Source: Trogon surrucura
Taxonomy: Eukaryota > Chordata > Aves > Trogoniformes > Trogonidae
NCBI GenBank assembly: GCA_020746105.1
Contig: CM036621.1
Location: 54,656,264-54,720,263 of the forward strand
Direction: 5' to 3'
DNA length: 64,000 nucleotides
Made by a program: the position numbers and the translations under genes. Positions 14,609 through 28,841 of this stretch are shown here, in pieces. Every line of letters begins with the position of its first letter. Position 1 is the stretch's first letter. The notes under the pieces were generated by a model. It worked only from the letters and a program-made list of their open reading frames with translations, made no database searches and was not told the DNA's origin.

Positions 14609-17600
14609 GTGATGAATATGAGGTGTGTAGGGCACATATCTGAAAGCCTGTCTCAAAAAACTGTACTCTTTTTTGTTAAGAGCCTAGAGATTGCCAAACC
14701 TTGTATAATGATAGGACATTTTGAATAAAGTGGATTCTGTCCTCTCAGAGAAGTGTTTGTGCCTGATGTAGAGTAAGAAAAGGAACCCTAAAAGATAAAG
14801 AGGAGTTTATTTCCTATTACACATGCTAAACCCTTTAGAAGCAAGGTCAATAAAGGCTCATCATTTCTGAGGAAGAAATACTGAGAAAAAAGATGAGAAA
14901 CTTTTCCATAGGTAATAGAGACTTATGTTAAATGTGACTCTTACTCACTGTGGTTTTGTAGTGTGTGTCAAAGCCTGAGCTGGAACTGTTTCAACTCCTA
15001 TTCACCTGGAGTAGCAAGGAAAAAGCCGCTGTGTAAAGGTCCCTCCTGTGTTTCTTATCACCAACTTCTTACTGTTGAGAGTGACATTGATTCCATGGAT
15101 TTAAAATATGGCCTGTCTCCCAGCCTGGGACGTTCCAACCAGTATTCGCTGATGAAAGCAGGAAATCTGAGGGCAGAAATTTACTTTGCAAGGATACAGA
15201 GTGACCACCACTCTTAACAGGTCCAGACTGGGAGTTTTTTAAGAGTGTTACAGGTACAAACCATAGCAGAAGTTGGCTGCCTAAGAATGTGGGCTGGAAC
15301 AGCTTTAGCATTGGGGTTGTTGCCCGTAAACATTATTTTGATATATGTGATTATTGTTCCTTCTTCTTCAGCACACTCCTTCTTGTTTCCCAAGACTTGT
15401 TATTCTCATAAGGCCTACCTGGCCAGTCAAAGCCTTAACCTAACTACTTCTACAATTTTAATTCTACTTTATTTGCAACAGGGTGATTAGCCCCATACAT
15501 CTCCCAGCCATTTCTCCCCCTCACTGTTTTTTTATTTTTAAAGCCTTTTGTTACCCACTCTTTTTATGTACTTGCACATGTTTTTCAGAATGCCAGCGGA
15601 TGACTTGTCAAAGTTATTTTAAAGCACTGAGGGCTCCTCTAAGACTGCGGCCACTGTATTTTCCAAGGAGGAGTAGAACTGGACAAGAAATTCTAAGAAA
15701 GCCACATTTCTCTTCACCCTCATGACATCTACTCCTGTGGCAGCCTCAGCCTGAAGGATGCTACCAGCCCATATTGATTCGTATCCAGTTAACCTTTTTC
15801 CAAAGCTTAAGCAGCAGCCAACATGCAGAAGAAAGCCCTGCTCTGAAACTAAGTCTTGGGGACAGAATCATTTAACTTCACCCCCACATAACCCATTCTT
15901 TCTTGCATTCTGAGCAGTCTCGGAAAATAAATTTGACAGGCCTGGTTTCATTTGCCTTACCAAAGTTCCATAAAGAACTTTAGGTTTGTAGAAGATAAGT
16001 TTTTCACCCAAGTGGAAATATTTTGAGCTAACTGTATGGCAGGTCAGATTCCTGCGATGTATGTATTTGCAGAGGCATTTCGATTTTTGACCACTTTCAC
16101 AAGCAGAGTCCATCAAATCATCTGCAATAATTGTGCTTATTTTGTGGCTGGGAAACAGTCGATCATCATTAATGCCAATAGTCAAGCCTCCCACAAAATT
16201 AATGACAATATTTGCAAAGCAATTCTTCAGATGGAGGTTGTCAACTGTTGTGACTATTGTAACATCACACAGTATTTTCAAGTAACGCTTAGCATTAACC
16301 GCCCCCATTTTTATAATGTAGCTTTTACTGGATGCTGTGAGAATGATCGGAAAAGGATACTTAACATTTTTAGTCAGTGGAGAGGATAGATTTAACCCTT
16401 TTGCTGACAACCTTCTTGTCAAACCATTTTCTTAGTCTGCTTAAGGGCTTGGATTTCTCATTTTAGTTTCCCTCAGAGTTGATTTTCTCACAAAAAGCTG
16501 CAATTACCTCTTTCTTTACAGGATTCTTCTCTTGAATATCACACCGTACTCCAGAACAAACTCCTTCAAACTGCCTAAACCAAAGAATTTTCCTGAGTAG
16601 CACAGTGCAGAGCAATTCCCGTGATGCCTATATAGACCTTTCCTCAATAACTTGTACTTGTGCTTTTTCTACCTTACCAAGAAAAATTCTAAAGAATTGG
16701 TCTGTGAGGAGTTCTTCTGTGAATTCTCCTGAATTATCGCTCAGGGAAAGGTTTTGCCTACCAAATCTGTATCATGAGTGAGACAGGAATTTTGCAGCTG
16801 TTCTGACAAGTTGCATCACCTGAATTAGCATAAGTGGCAATAAACCAGGCCATGAAGTACATTTGTATAAATGATGTATGCAACAGTGTATGTCTTTGGC
16901 ATGTTGCTGGCATGTTTTGAAGAGCCACCTCTTCACTCCCTTTCAGTGTTAGATAGTTACACAATGAAACTGTATTTTATGAGGAGAACTGACATCAGAG
17001 GAATTTACTAGCATCTTTCACAATGCTCAGTTTGGGGAGGATTTTATTGGCCAAAGTTACAGCACAGAAAAAATGTGAACAGTATGGCTGTTTGTTGTTT
17101 CGTGGGCTTCACCAGTTTCCTTTGCTTATATTAATATACTCTTTCTCTCTGGTTGAACTTATTAACATACTTCCTTTCTTTTCCAAGGGTTGTGTCCTGT
17201 GTGGGAAACCCTGGGGTCTCTTGTTTCTCCCTGAGATGGTTTTTTTCATAATGAGAAAGAGGAAGTTAAATTGCTCTGCAAAATGACAAATTTGTAGATT
17301 TTTAGCTGTTCTGTAACCTTTGCTCAGATTCCTCAGGAGAGCTATTTCCTCACTGTTTTCTGATGCCTTCTTTTGTATATTTGCTAGAGAGAATGTAAGT
17401 TTGTTGCCTCACAAACAACGTGAGGGAGAAAAGCCTTCTCAGAAAACATGTTTTAATTTTGGCAACTTAGATTAATCTGAAAGTGTGTTGAAATTATGAT
17501 GATTGATTCTAAGATATCCAGGAAGAAGGGTATAGATTGGCAAAATCATAGTGATGTATTTCTTTCTTGAATTTGGGCTTGTAATAAAAGTATGTGCATT

Positions 17601-20600
17601 CATTGTTTCCCTGAAAAAGAATATCCCCAGAGGCCAGATGCCAGAGTAGTTGAGATTTCTTTAAAAAAGCCACAAATTCTAGCATTCACAAATGGTCCAG
17701 ACAGTGTTCTTTAGAGATGCAGAGTTATATAGAAATTGTCTGTGCCTTGTTTTGGTAAGAAGGATTGTATATTGGTCTCATTAGCAAGAATCACCTCATT
17801 TTGCAGTAACAGGTGATAAAATGTGGGGGGGAAAAATCTGTTAAATTCAAAGGCAATGAGTTCCCCAATGGCAACTGCATCATCATCTAAAAGCAAAGGC
17901 CCCTTTTAATTCAGTCCTTCAATACATGACAACCCTCAGTGTTCTCTTTGTGTGAGATACACAACAGCCGTTGTATTGATGGGGTTGAATATGTTTGTCC
18001 ACCTGTGATAGATGCCTGGGGAAAAGTACTGTGTTTTAGGTCTTAAAAAATACAAAATCTGTACCTAGCTAGGTGGAGACATATTAAGGCTATGTACTGG
18101 TAAGGCTCTGAATACTGTTTCCCTATCCTGAATTTTTTCTCTTTCATTGTAACATAGGATTTCTTCGACACTGATGTGATCTTGTTCCTGTAGAGCAATC
18201 AAGCCCACTCAAAATACACACATCCTGCTGGCAGCAATTAATAACTGGGTTCTGCAGATCACAAGTTTTACCCTTGTTTTTCTGACCCCATTCTAGGAAC
18301 TCGATTTTTTCCCAGTCATCGTGCTGTCAATACCACAGTAAAGGACATTCAGTAAAGGTCCAACATAATGAAAGTTTTTCATAATGGAAAAAAAAAGCTG
18401 TGTCAATATGCTTTAGAGCCTTCAAATCCCACTTCCTAGGTGCCTTTTTCATAGACAAAGAACTTGATCCATGAACCGAAGGCCCAGAGGCTTTAATTTT
18501 ATGCACACCAGATCCCTCTCTCCAGTTCAGACTGCTCAAGTCTACATTGTCGTTGCCCCTCTTGAAACCGAAATAACACCAATAACCCACATAACTGTTA
18601 GAATTGGGTACTATGAAAGTATAGGCAATCAACTTCGTGCCCATTAATCTTTTACCAAAAGCTACTAGACATTGTTCTACCAGATTAACAAAATTAGTAA
18701 TATTCTCCCTGTTCTGGATATACTGGGAAAAAAAAAATAGGGTATATATCTCCCTGCCTCCTCATATATTCAGAATTGTAAGTAATGCAATTGACTTTTC
18801 CATATCTTCTATTTGGAGCATAAACCAGAAATGATTGCTCGTATGTCATCCAGAAGAGACTGATTATAATAATGTATGTGTGCATATGTGTATATATACA
18901 ATAACAATGATATACTATGTATTTAGTATTTATCTATATATAAGACACTGATTATAATGATTTCCTTATCATTTGAAACTCTAGTACACCCACGACTGGC
19001 ATCTATACTGAAGTTTTCAACCATCATGCAAACTGTTTCTCAGAAGCCAAAACCGCACATGCGTCTAAGCAATTTTTAGAACGATACCATGTACAACTAG
19101 AACATCTCTAAGGCCCCTCTGTGCTGTCTGCATCCTTCTCACCCAGACAGGGGCAAGGAGATAGCAGCAATCGTGGCTATGGCTGTATAACACCTGGTGT
19201 TATTCATCAGCTTTGCTCACTGAGGAAACCTTTCACATTTGAGTAACATACAAAAGATCCCATATACTGGGACAAAAACACTCTTGGACTACATAGGAGT
19301 GCCACACATTAAAAACCAAATAAACAGGACCTCTATTTTTGTTGTGGTATCCTAAGTCCACTAGACACCTTCTCTATGGATGAGAATATTACAGGATATG
19401 GAGTCGGTAATGCCTCACCCCCACTTCCCACAGCTCACGTTGTTTCCGTAGGGGTAGTTGCTCCTGAATGGGGGCACCTGCCCTCCCTTTCTTCCAGGAG
19501 GGCAGCTTGCCCTGAGGCACCCCTCACCTTCACTGACTGCATCCATGGAGGGGACCCACAAGTAGAAAACCCGTACTACAGGATGCAGGAAAACAGCTAG
19601 AACAGAGTAACCCATCACATACAAGCCTGAATATAATTATGGGAGACCCAAGTATATATTGAGCCCCAGAATATATTAGAGGGCTCTGAACCCACTTGTC
19701 ATTGCAGGGAGAAGGGTCTGTGCCATAGGCCTGCTTGTCTTAGGAGTCATTTCTTATGATGAGGTCCTTGCCATGGCAGCTGTGCCTCCACTGCTACAAT
19801 GACCAGATATATCTCAGCAGACAGGGAACAAAGCTATCTTGTTCAGCTTTCAGCCCAGCTTGTCACTAGGATTAGGGGTGTCCATGAGCTGGAGGAGGAA
19901 AGGAGTGGTGAGCCCGTGGAGCAGCAGTTCAAGGCAGATCCTGTTCCTCTGCTCCATGTGCAGCATTAGCCAGATTCAGGAGCTTAATTCCTGCTTTGTC
20001 TCCTGTTTGCTCCAGTTTCAGATGTCCACAGGAGTCACTAAGTCCTTAATCATGCAGCCTGAATTCTTTCTAAGGAATTTCTTCCCATCGGCAGTGGTAA
20101 CCTGAATTGCCGGTGTTGAGGGGAGAGTACTGAGCTGTGAAGCTATTTGGAATCTTTTAAGGTCCCAAGGGAAGCTCACAGGATCTTTGCTGATTGTGAC
20201 AAGGAAGCGACTTTAGTTCTCTGCAGTACCTGTATTGTGCCTGAAGTAAGTGGACTCCAGTTACCCCTGATACACCCATGACAGTTTGTACTTCGTGGTA
20301 AACAGATTTTGACAGAGAATTGTTTGTAGCAAAAAGATGAAGGTGAAGATCAAAGCTGGATGTCAGTGCCCTATCAGCTCACATGTAATGAGGGCACAAT
20401 CGATGTGGTTTCCCAGTACATTCAGAGGTGGCATCTGAGGTGACACCTTCCATGGCTGCTGCCTCCCAGCCAAGTGAGCGTTGCCCATTTGTAGCTGGGT
20501 GAGCAACAAGCAGGTGGAGTTCAGAAAATGTGCAGAGATGGGGAGGGCTTTTATGATGTTACTCTATTTACACTGTGTGTACCAGAAGGCATGAAAGGAG

Positions 20601-23600
20601 GGGTCAGGGCCTTGCTCTACCTGCACAGCACAAAGCTTACTCACTCAACTGAGGAACCACTAAATTAAAGAGAGAAGACAAATGTGAAGGAGCAGGAGTG
20701 CAAGGATGAAACAGAGCAGTAGAGACATCAAAACGATCTGTTAGAACTATCATTTAGGTCCTTCAATTGTCCTTTTGGACCAAAAAAGAGAGGTTATATA
20801 TGTATTTATTTGGCAACATGACAGGCTTATAGGAAAGTGTGCATCAAATCTATGCTCTTCAGAAACACTTCTACGTATTTGATCACTTAAGTTATCTGAT
20901 CATCAAAGTTTCAATGTGTTTAGATAAAATAGAGCTTTCAAAAAGAGATTTAGTTTGTAGGGTTTCAGTTCCTGGAAGCTATGTGGTTAATCATTCATTT
21001 CAATATTACTAATTTTGTCTTGGTAATACTGAAATTAATATTCTCAAAATACAGCCAATCTTGATAAAAGATTCTGACCTTCTTGCTTCCTTGAAGACGA
21101 GTCTTGCTGAAGTTGCTGATTTTGATCCCAGGCTGTCATGAGAAGTTGTCTAGGTTTGTTCAGAAGGCAGATTGCTAGTGGCAGCATACACTTGCTTTGA
21201 ATACAAGCAGAGAGAGTACCATATTCTAGCAGATCTACTCACTCAGTGTGTTTAGGGTTGTATATGCATAGTTCCATTAGGAGAATTTTTCATGTATTTC
21301 TTGTTGCTGATAGCCCCACAGAATGATAGCCCACTGAGAAATGCTTTTTTTGACTGGCCTCACAAGCTGATCTTCCAAATGAGAGCTTGATTCTCCACGC
21401 ATGAAGTCAAATTGCTGTTATTTTTATTGACTGCTATTTACGAGAAACATTATCTGTGACATGTATTGCGGCACTATATAAAGATCCGAAGCATTGCTCT
21501 GTATACGTTAAGTGGACTCTCCTAGAGTTATCTATGGGTGCAGGTGTCAGGTGAACTGTGCTGTAAACCCAGATCCATCTGTATGGAATCAGAGACCAGC
21601 TGCTTCTCATGCTCTTTGCATTGTTTTTCAATGTTTTTTGATGTAGCAGAAGAAAATATGTGTTAGAAGTCTGTGTTAGGAAAGGGGCTGGCGTCAGAGA
21701 CTGTTTTCTGCCACTTTCAGCCCTCTGGGAATTCTTCAAAGTTCACAACAGTCAGTTTAGTCTCAGGCTGTTTGTTGTACTGAAGTCTCTTGCTGGTAGA
21801 CTGAGCAATCCATGGCCCTGACAAAACTTGAAGAGCCAGAGAAGGTTTGTTCTGATTGTCCAGCCCTTACACAGTACCCCAGAGAGCTGCCTGGAAGGGA
21901 AACTCCCAGGGACCTCTGAGGAGAGTAGAAGAGAGACTTCAGTGAGAGATTTACCCTAGCAGTGCTGGAACTGGCCTGCAGAGTTTTTAGCAGTGACCAC
22001 CTAGGAACCAGAGAAAAAGAGCTTGACGCTGTTTTAATTGAGTTCATTTTGCGTAAGTTGCCTCTACAAATAAAGGGATTGAAATTGGCTCAAATCTTTA
22101 AGTGGACTTAATGAAAACCACAGAGCTTCATCAAGTGTTGGGCTACAATGCAAGCACATCATGAAAGGACTGTGACATTTACGTTATTTTGATGTCAAGT
22201 CAAAAGTAGCCAGATGTGGCAAAAGTTTTCACATATTAACTGTATTTTAAGCAAATATGACCTGAACCTCAACCTTGGTTAAGAAAGTCCAGATTATTTG
22301 ATTTTGCGTCAGTCGGAGTTTCATTAAAGTTTGTCCGTACAGTTCGCACTGTGAACTAAAGTGGCTTTGCAAAGCATTACTTGAATACAAGTTCTCTGAA
22401 AGAATAAGTTTGACCTCTCTTTATCATCTTAACCTCTTATCATTTTCTTTTCCCTTCCTCCCTCCAAGGGACCCAGTTCAGCTGACAGGCATTGAGCAAA
22501 TCTTCCCTGAAGTGCAGACAAAGAACAGCCTTCAGCTGGCTTGCGGTGCAGGTCTCATCTCTTCCTCCCTGCTTCCTGTACGAGCAGAGCTACATGCAGA
22601 GCCCTTTCTTCTTTTCATTCTCTCCAGAACTGCAGAAGACACATCATGAGCAGAGGCTCCCGCAGCGGAGGAAATTAGGCAGCTATCTCTCAGGGTCCCA
22701 GGTGGGAATTCTGTAGCTCTAAGGAGTGAGGTAGTAGAAGAGGGAGAAAGGAGAGAGAGTAGGAGTCCCCTTCTTCCTCCTACACATGCCTGAAAATTCA
22801 AAGTTCATTTTGCTAGCCAGACCCTTAACTCCAGTGTCTCTTTCCTGTTTCCCTCATTGCACTAAAACCTCACTGCCAGCTTGAATTTTGCCTGTATGTT
22901 TGAAAAGCAGTACTGAGTTTAGTAGCTCTAAACATACTTGATAGTTTCCTTACATTGGTTTTAGCCTGTGACAGAGGAAACACTGGCAATGTGTGAGATA
23001 CCAGACAATAATGTATAAAATCATTGTGAAAAAATCTCCCAAAATTCTAAACTCTTATAGGTGTTCCCTTGCCCTTGGCAGATATGGGTCACCATCTGTC
23101 TGCAGGCACAGAGACCAGCCCTCGTCCAGCTGCGAAAATGCCTGATTAAGGTGATTTGTAATTGTGTCAGTAGCGTGTGACTTACCCAGTGCAGAGTATT
23201 TTACTGAGCATCCTCCTGGCTATCAAGCAGCCTCTCCCAGGAGGGATGGTCTAAACATCCTATACCAGGCTGAAGATTCACTGAGGGAGAGAGAGATTGT
23301 GGGAGAGAGAAATCTCTGTAGTCTGGCAGCCACCTGAGGAGGACAAGCCATAGTTCTTATTCAAAATCTATTTTGGTACTTCATCCCTTTATTCTTCACA
23401 TGAAGTTCATTAGCAGTCCTTGGGATTGTGCTGTGAGGGTGCAACCATTAGGCTTCAGGGACATGCTCCATCCCTTCTCCAGCTCTGTGACCTGCTGCAG
23501 TGAATCCCCTGGTGAAGTGCTGCCTCCAGGCCCTTGGGATAGGACACCACAGTACTTCAGTCAGCTGTGGCATCCACATGCCCAAGACAAACATTGGGTT

Positions 23601-25176
23601 GGAGAAGGCTGAGTGTTTCAGTTCCTCAACTCCTTGATAGATCTTGGATCACGTAGAACACCAATAGCTTACTGGAGAATGAGCCATGTTCTAGGTGCAT
23701 GTCCTAACCACTTAAAAAAAGTCCCTTTCTGACCTTGAATCCATTCATCCTGTGACAATGCTTACGAATTTAGCCACTGGAGTGTGGCTTCAAGGAGCGA
23801 CTGTATGCAGGGAAAAGAATTGCACTTTTCTGCTAATAGGTCCTTAAGGTGAGAGCTCTGGACACCTCAAGGTGCTGCAGACCCTTTGTGGATGGCCTGA
23901 AAAATTATCCTTTTTGTTCTTGGTCTAGGCTCACTTTCTTTTTATTTGCCAGCACCACAGAAAGCAGAGAAAGTGCAGCTTAAAAGTGACTCGGAAGTTA
24001 TTCCAATGTCATGTGGTGTGATACTCTGATTAGCAAAGAAGTCTGACTGAATGTCTACATCAAAAAAATCCACTGTGTATGTTTTATTCCACTAGCTTAT
24101 CTGTATCGACATTTCTCTGCATATTTTTCCTCACAGCTCTTGTTTTTATTGTTGTCTACTAACCGAACACTATTTTTTCGTGGAAGGGAAGATGCGTCAC
24201 CGTTACTGGAACACAGTTCAGGTCTCCGAAAGGCGCTTTGGCTACTTGTAATTAAAGAAGGAGAGATGTGGTCTATGTGCTGAAGGCGTGTGGGGTCACT
24301 TGGGGACTCGTGTTTGAAATAATAACCGCACTTAGTGACAGGAGTTTTCTTAAAACATATAGAGGCCTCTTTTCTCACCAAATAAAAGGTATGTTTTCAC
24401 CATACTGAGCAAAGAGCATATTCCTTTTACTCAAATTTTCAGTGGAAATTATGAATCATGAACAACTATTCAACATGGGTGGCCCTTTTCTTTAGCGTGT
24501 CTGTGTTTTCCAGTAAAGTGCACACTTTTTGATCTTTAAATGGAAAGATTACCAATACACTTTAGCAGGAAAGACAGGGCTTTTGTCATCTGGGTCAGAT
24601 TCCTGAAGGAGATGAAGTTTCCTTTAGCTTTTGAAGCTGATGAGACAGATGTTGTAGCAAATGCTTCATACCTCTTTGCTGCGAGAAAAATAAGCCATGA
24701 AATACAGAAAAGGTGACTCCTGCAGTACAGGTGAAGAGGTGTTGTCAGCAGCTCTTGCACTCCTATGATATGGCTGCTTGGCCTTGTCAGACTGCTGTGC
24801 ACTTGAGAGGGTGCACCTCTGGCTGACCGCACAGCCCTGTCAGGGGCTGATCACCTCCTTCACAAAAAGAAAAGCAGTGAGTAAGGGCTAGTGTTTGGGA
24901 GCAGTGTCTCCATCGGACTTTCCTATGGGGATGAAACCCCAGGCCAGGGAATGCTCTGTTGAATGTATGTACTGTGCTTGCAAGAGATCCGTATTCACTG
25001 GCTACGTATTTCAGTAAAAAACATGGCTTTTGGGAAGCAAAGATCCTTTTTTTTTGTCTGGCAGTATGCCGTAGGAGTTGCTTATTTTAATCTATTGTAG
25101 TCCATAGATGTTATTGCCTGGCTAAGATTTTGTCACACAACTTGGTGGATGCCAGGTATTTTTCTGGAAGCTACCT

Positions 25177-25220
25177 GTCCTCACAGGCAATGTTTGCAAT
25201 TTTTTATTGCCTGTGAGGAC
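25177..25220. repeat. 15-bp perfect inverted repeat (hairpin)
   Basis: The arms are gtcctcacaggcaat (25177-25191) and attgcctgtgaggac (25206-25220), with a 14-bp T-rich spacer. The paired stem does not extend beyond 15 bp, so it is short for a microRNA precursor. Confidence 0.85.
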
Positions 25221-27795
25221 TGTGTCATGGTCATATTTGTATTGCAACTCCCCATATCCTAAACCTTTTGATTTAGTTTATCTTCCTTACACTCCTGGAA
25301 CCCACACATCTCTCTAACACATCCATGACAATCTCTTTAACTGCTGTTTCATGACCACTGTAAAACCAAGCAGGTGCTTCTGACATTCATCTGCTCTGAG
25401 CTTCCTCTTTCTGCACAGGTGAGCTACTGCAAAATCCTGCTACTGACAGCCTGATGCCCTAGAGCTTCCCATGCTGCAGGTGGAAAGCCCTGACTGGGCC
25501 TCTGAAGCACAGGCCCTAAGAGGAGCCAGGGCGTGGAATCAGGTAGATTTCCATGGAGCTGTAGTTACAACTGAACAGCAGGGACACAGCTGGGAAAAGG
25601 GATGGACATGCAAGCATAGATCTGGCTTTCAAGCATGTAATAGCTAGTAAGAGCTACTTAGGTGTATCTCAGCTTCACAAGAGCAGCAGCACTAAGCTCT
25701 GATTCCAACTCTGACCCTAGTGAGACTCACTTGTCCCTTTGTCTCATGGTCCTGCCCAGCTGTGCAGCAGCCCTGTGGCAGCCTGATCAACAGGAGGATC
25801 CACAGATGGAAGGATCGACATAGGCACTTCTACCGGCACTCAGCCAGGTGCTTGCTACAATGTCCCCAGTTTCACTCAGGCCCAAAAGAGCCTTACTGAG
25901 CAAATCCTGTCATATTTTTTTGTCTTAGAAGGGGAAAATTATTTGGTTGCATAGACACACACTAGTATCTTATATTTGGTGGAGCAAATTAGCCAGCAAA
26001 AGGTCTGAGAGTCCCAGTTTTGAGCTTCCTCTTCCAAAATTTGGTCTCAGTAGCCTGAAAACCCGGTGCAGAGTTGTCATACTTCATAGACTGCATTCAG
26101 TTAAACTGCCACCTTTGGAAGACAACACAGTCCCTTCTGCTCTCATCAGCTGGTGCTAACATCATTTCCACTTTTCTCAGTGTTTTGGAATTTTTTCAGA
26201 AGATCCCTAGGGCAGCAGATGAGCCTTCCTTCTCAGTACGGGGAAAGGGAATACACTCTTGCAAGTGTTTTCACAATCCAGACATAAAATCTTGGTCCCA
26301 ATTCTGAGACATAGCAACAAACTGTATAAGCTGCAGTGAAACTTGCTTCTGCAATGCATTGGGAGAGTTGATGAAATACCATTGGTGATGGATTTGCCAA
26401 TAGTGTACTAAAATCTAGGAGGATTGATGAAGGATTTAATAAATAGAAGGTGTTCAGTATTTCAGAGTTGTTAATGTTTGCAGTTTTTAAAAATGATTGG
26501 GCTTGACGAGTGCATCAGCTAAATCTTTCTTGTTGATAATCAGAGCTGATATGTCTCTTTTAAAAAATTGGTCTCAAGCCATGTAAGATCTTACGACTCC
26601 CAGGAGGAATAACATAATTCAGGCATACTCATTTAGATGACGTTCACCCCCTGACCTCTTCTTCATATCTCCAGTTCATACCTGTCTAATTCATTTTGCC
26701 CGAGAAGCTGTTTAATCCTTCCTATTCCTTCCTTTTCTTCAATGAGCCTCCCACACCAAATCGAACTCATAATCATAGAACATAAATACAAATCTCAAAA
26801 TTTCATCTCTCAATGAAATGAGAAATTTTTATGACAGTGGGTACACTGCTATAACAATGATGGACTGGACAACTCAAGGGACTTGGGTATCTGGAATGTC
26901 TCATTGCAGTTCAAGTAAAACCAAAGGCAAAGATTTAGATCCAACTCCTCAGCAAACCTTCAACGGACAGAAGTCCCCACTAATGGGTTGAATTAATTTT
27001 GAACTAAATAATTTCAATGACCTGTCTTTTTTTCTGGTTTTATTATTGCTGTGTTCTTCTGCATGGCAACTTGCAGTTTCACATGCGCAGTTCACTTTGT
27101 AGAATACTTTATGAATAATGGTGTACAATATCTTCAGTTCAAATCCTCGTTTTGATTCCTTTGTTTGCTCCACTCTAGTTTGAGAACCCTTTTCCCCAGC
27201 CTTAAAAAAAAACTTTTTAAAAGTCCATAAGAAGAATGATAGTATTTAAAAATACTTGAACTTTGAAGTTAACAAAATACCTGTACTAAGGGAAAATGTC
27301 CCACAATATTTCACAGTGTCATTTCATTCTTAGTGCTGTATATTAGGTAAGAAGTTGAAATCTTAAATCTGATCATTAAACTCCAAGAGCACTCAGATTT
27401 GGGTTCATAATTCAAGCTGGGAAGACAAGCTTGCAAAATAAATATTGAGGTTTGGATTTCAAAGTGTCTCAAGATATGCAGGTGTTCAAATTATGACATT
27501 CTTGTCATTTATACTTCCTTAAATTTTGTAGTTTTCTCCCCTAATATCCTCCACCTGTTCACTGGTCATACTATTCATTTCGCAAGATTAAGTTTGCTCA
27601 ATTTGTATATTTTTATTTTGGGTCTTAACCTTCAAGGAGATTATGAGTAGTTGTTTGCCACACATACCTATCTGGTTAGCTGACCTCCTGACTTCATACA
27701 CTCACTGGCAAGGACGGGGAAGATCTAAAGGGCATTATTGAGTGTAAATACATGTGGGGTAACTCCTAGTGATGATAAATCAGGAAGGATGAAAG

Positions 27796-27920
27796 CTGTT
27801 TCACCACCCTCATTCTAAAGAACTTTTTTCTGACATCCAATTTAAATCTACCCTGCTCTGGTTTAAAACCATTGCCCCTCATCCTGTGGCTACACACCGT
27901 CGTAAACAGTCCCTCACCAG
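27796..27920 (-). mobile_element. CR1 LINE internal fragment
   Basis: Read on the minus strand it gives 'ggtgagggactgtttacgac', 'aggatgaggggcaatggttt', then 'ggtagatttaaattggatgt' and 'gaatgagggtggtgaaaca', which is the CR1 segment upstream of the 3' UTR. Both ends are missing. It is the only young-type CR1 in the window on the minus strand. Confidence 0.8.
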
Positions 27921-28811
27921 AAATGTTTGCTGAAATATTCTTTTTTTTCTTTTTCTGCTAAAATGATCTTTTCCCAAAGATGAGAGTTTCCAAAGAGAAT
28001 TTTTACTTTTTGAAATTCTGACCTGTTAGAATATCAGACTTTTTTTTTATTCTTATTAACTCCTTTTTTGTTTTCTTTTCTTTTAATCCTTTCTCGTTAC
28101 ACAGTCTATAGACTCAGCTCATGTTACTTTTTCATAGGTTTTATTTTTATGCTGATTCTGCCATCCTTTACCTTCTTCCACCTCCTTCTGATTTGGAGAT
28201 ATTGAAGAATGGCAGAAAGAAACTGAAAAATGTCCGAAAATAATCCTGAACATTATCTGTGTACTGCATAAGGGATCAAAAGAAAGAATGAAGAGATGGG
28301 ACAATATGAAAAAATACTTTCTCATGAAAATAAGAGGAAACAAACAGATCCAAACACTGTCATTACCCCACTGCATAGAAAAAGATCCAAATTTTTAGTT
28401 TTCACTTTTTAAATATTTTTTCTTCCTTAGTCCTTTTCCTGTTTCCCACATAAGATGCTATAAAAAGATAAATTACCCTGTACTCTCTCTCCATTGCACT
28501 GTGGATTTTACAGAGCTTATTGCTTTCACACAACGTGCACACATGCATGCACTTTTCTTATGGAGACATACGGAAGAATAAAAAAATGTTTTATTAGGAA
28601 CAAAAATCTCTTTCCAAAAAAAAAAAAGAGAAAATAAGCAGTAATGGAACCTGAGACTTCCAAAAACTTTGTTACAATGAGAATCAATGATTTATCTCTC
28701 CAGAGTGCAATGTATGTATTTTGAACTACCTTGTCCAGGCTTTCATCATCTGTCCTTTATCGAGCATTGCTGCTGGATAGGCAAGGAGCAAGGCAAACCT
28801 CAAGTTTTTCC
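27921..28811. other. intergenic, nothing recognised
   Basis: T-rich stretches (27935-28085) and an A-run (28617-28628); no gene or further repeat recognised. Confidence 0.65.
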
Positions 28812-28826
28812 TTTGTTCAGAAACTG

Positions 28827-28841
28827 TTTATTCCTTTTATT
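28827..28841 (-). terminator. paired AATAAA poly(A) signals, candidate ICOS mRNA end
   Basis: Two AATAAA hexamers on the minus strand lie 9 bp apart. They are the first canonical poly(A) signals met downstream of the ICOS stop codon. Hexamers are frequent by chance, so use by ICOS is an inference. Confidence 0.35.

Larger units (their letters stand above)
10202..27795. other. intergenic, no gene recognised
   Basis: About 17.6 kb downstream of ICOS with no recognisable exon on either strand. It holds the 77-bp duplication, the hairpins at 14549 and 25177, an A/G-rich tract (13280-13325) and a 184-codon minus frame (15868-16422) discussed as a finding. Part could be regulatory, but nothing in the sequence alone shows it. 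Confidence 0.6.

Noticed and set aside
23700-23830. Possible further CR1 fragment
   Set aside because: Only a weak resemblance around 'cctgtgacaatg'; not enough consecutive landmarks.
1-28800. PARD3B exons downstream of ICOS
   Set aside because: PARD3B follows ICOS in mammals, at several hundred kb as I recall. No PDZ-like or recognisable exon was found here.
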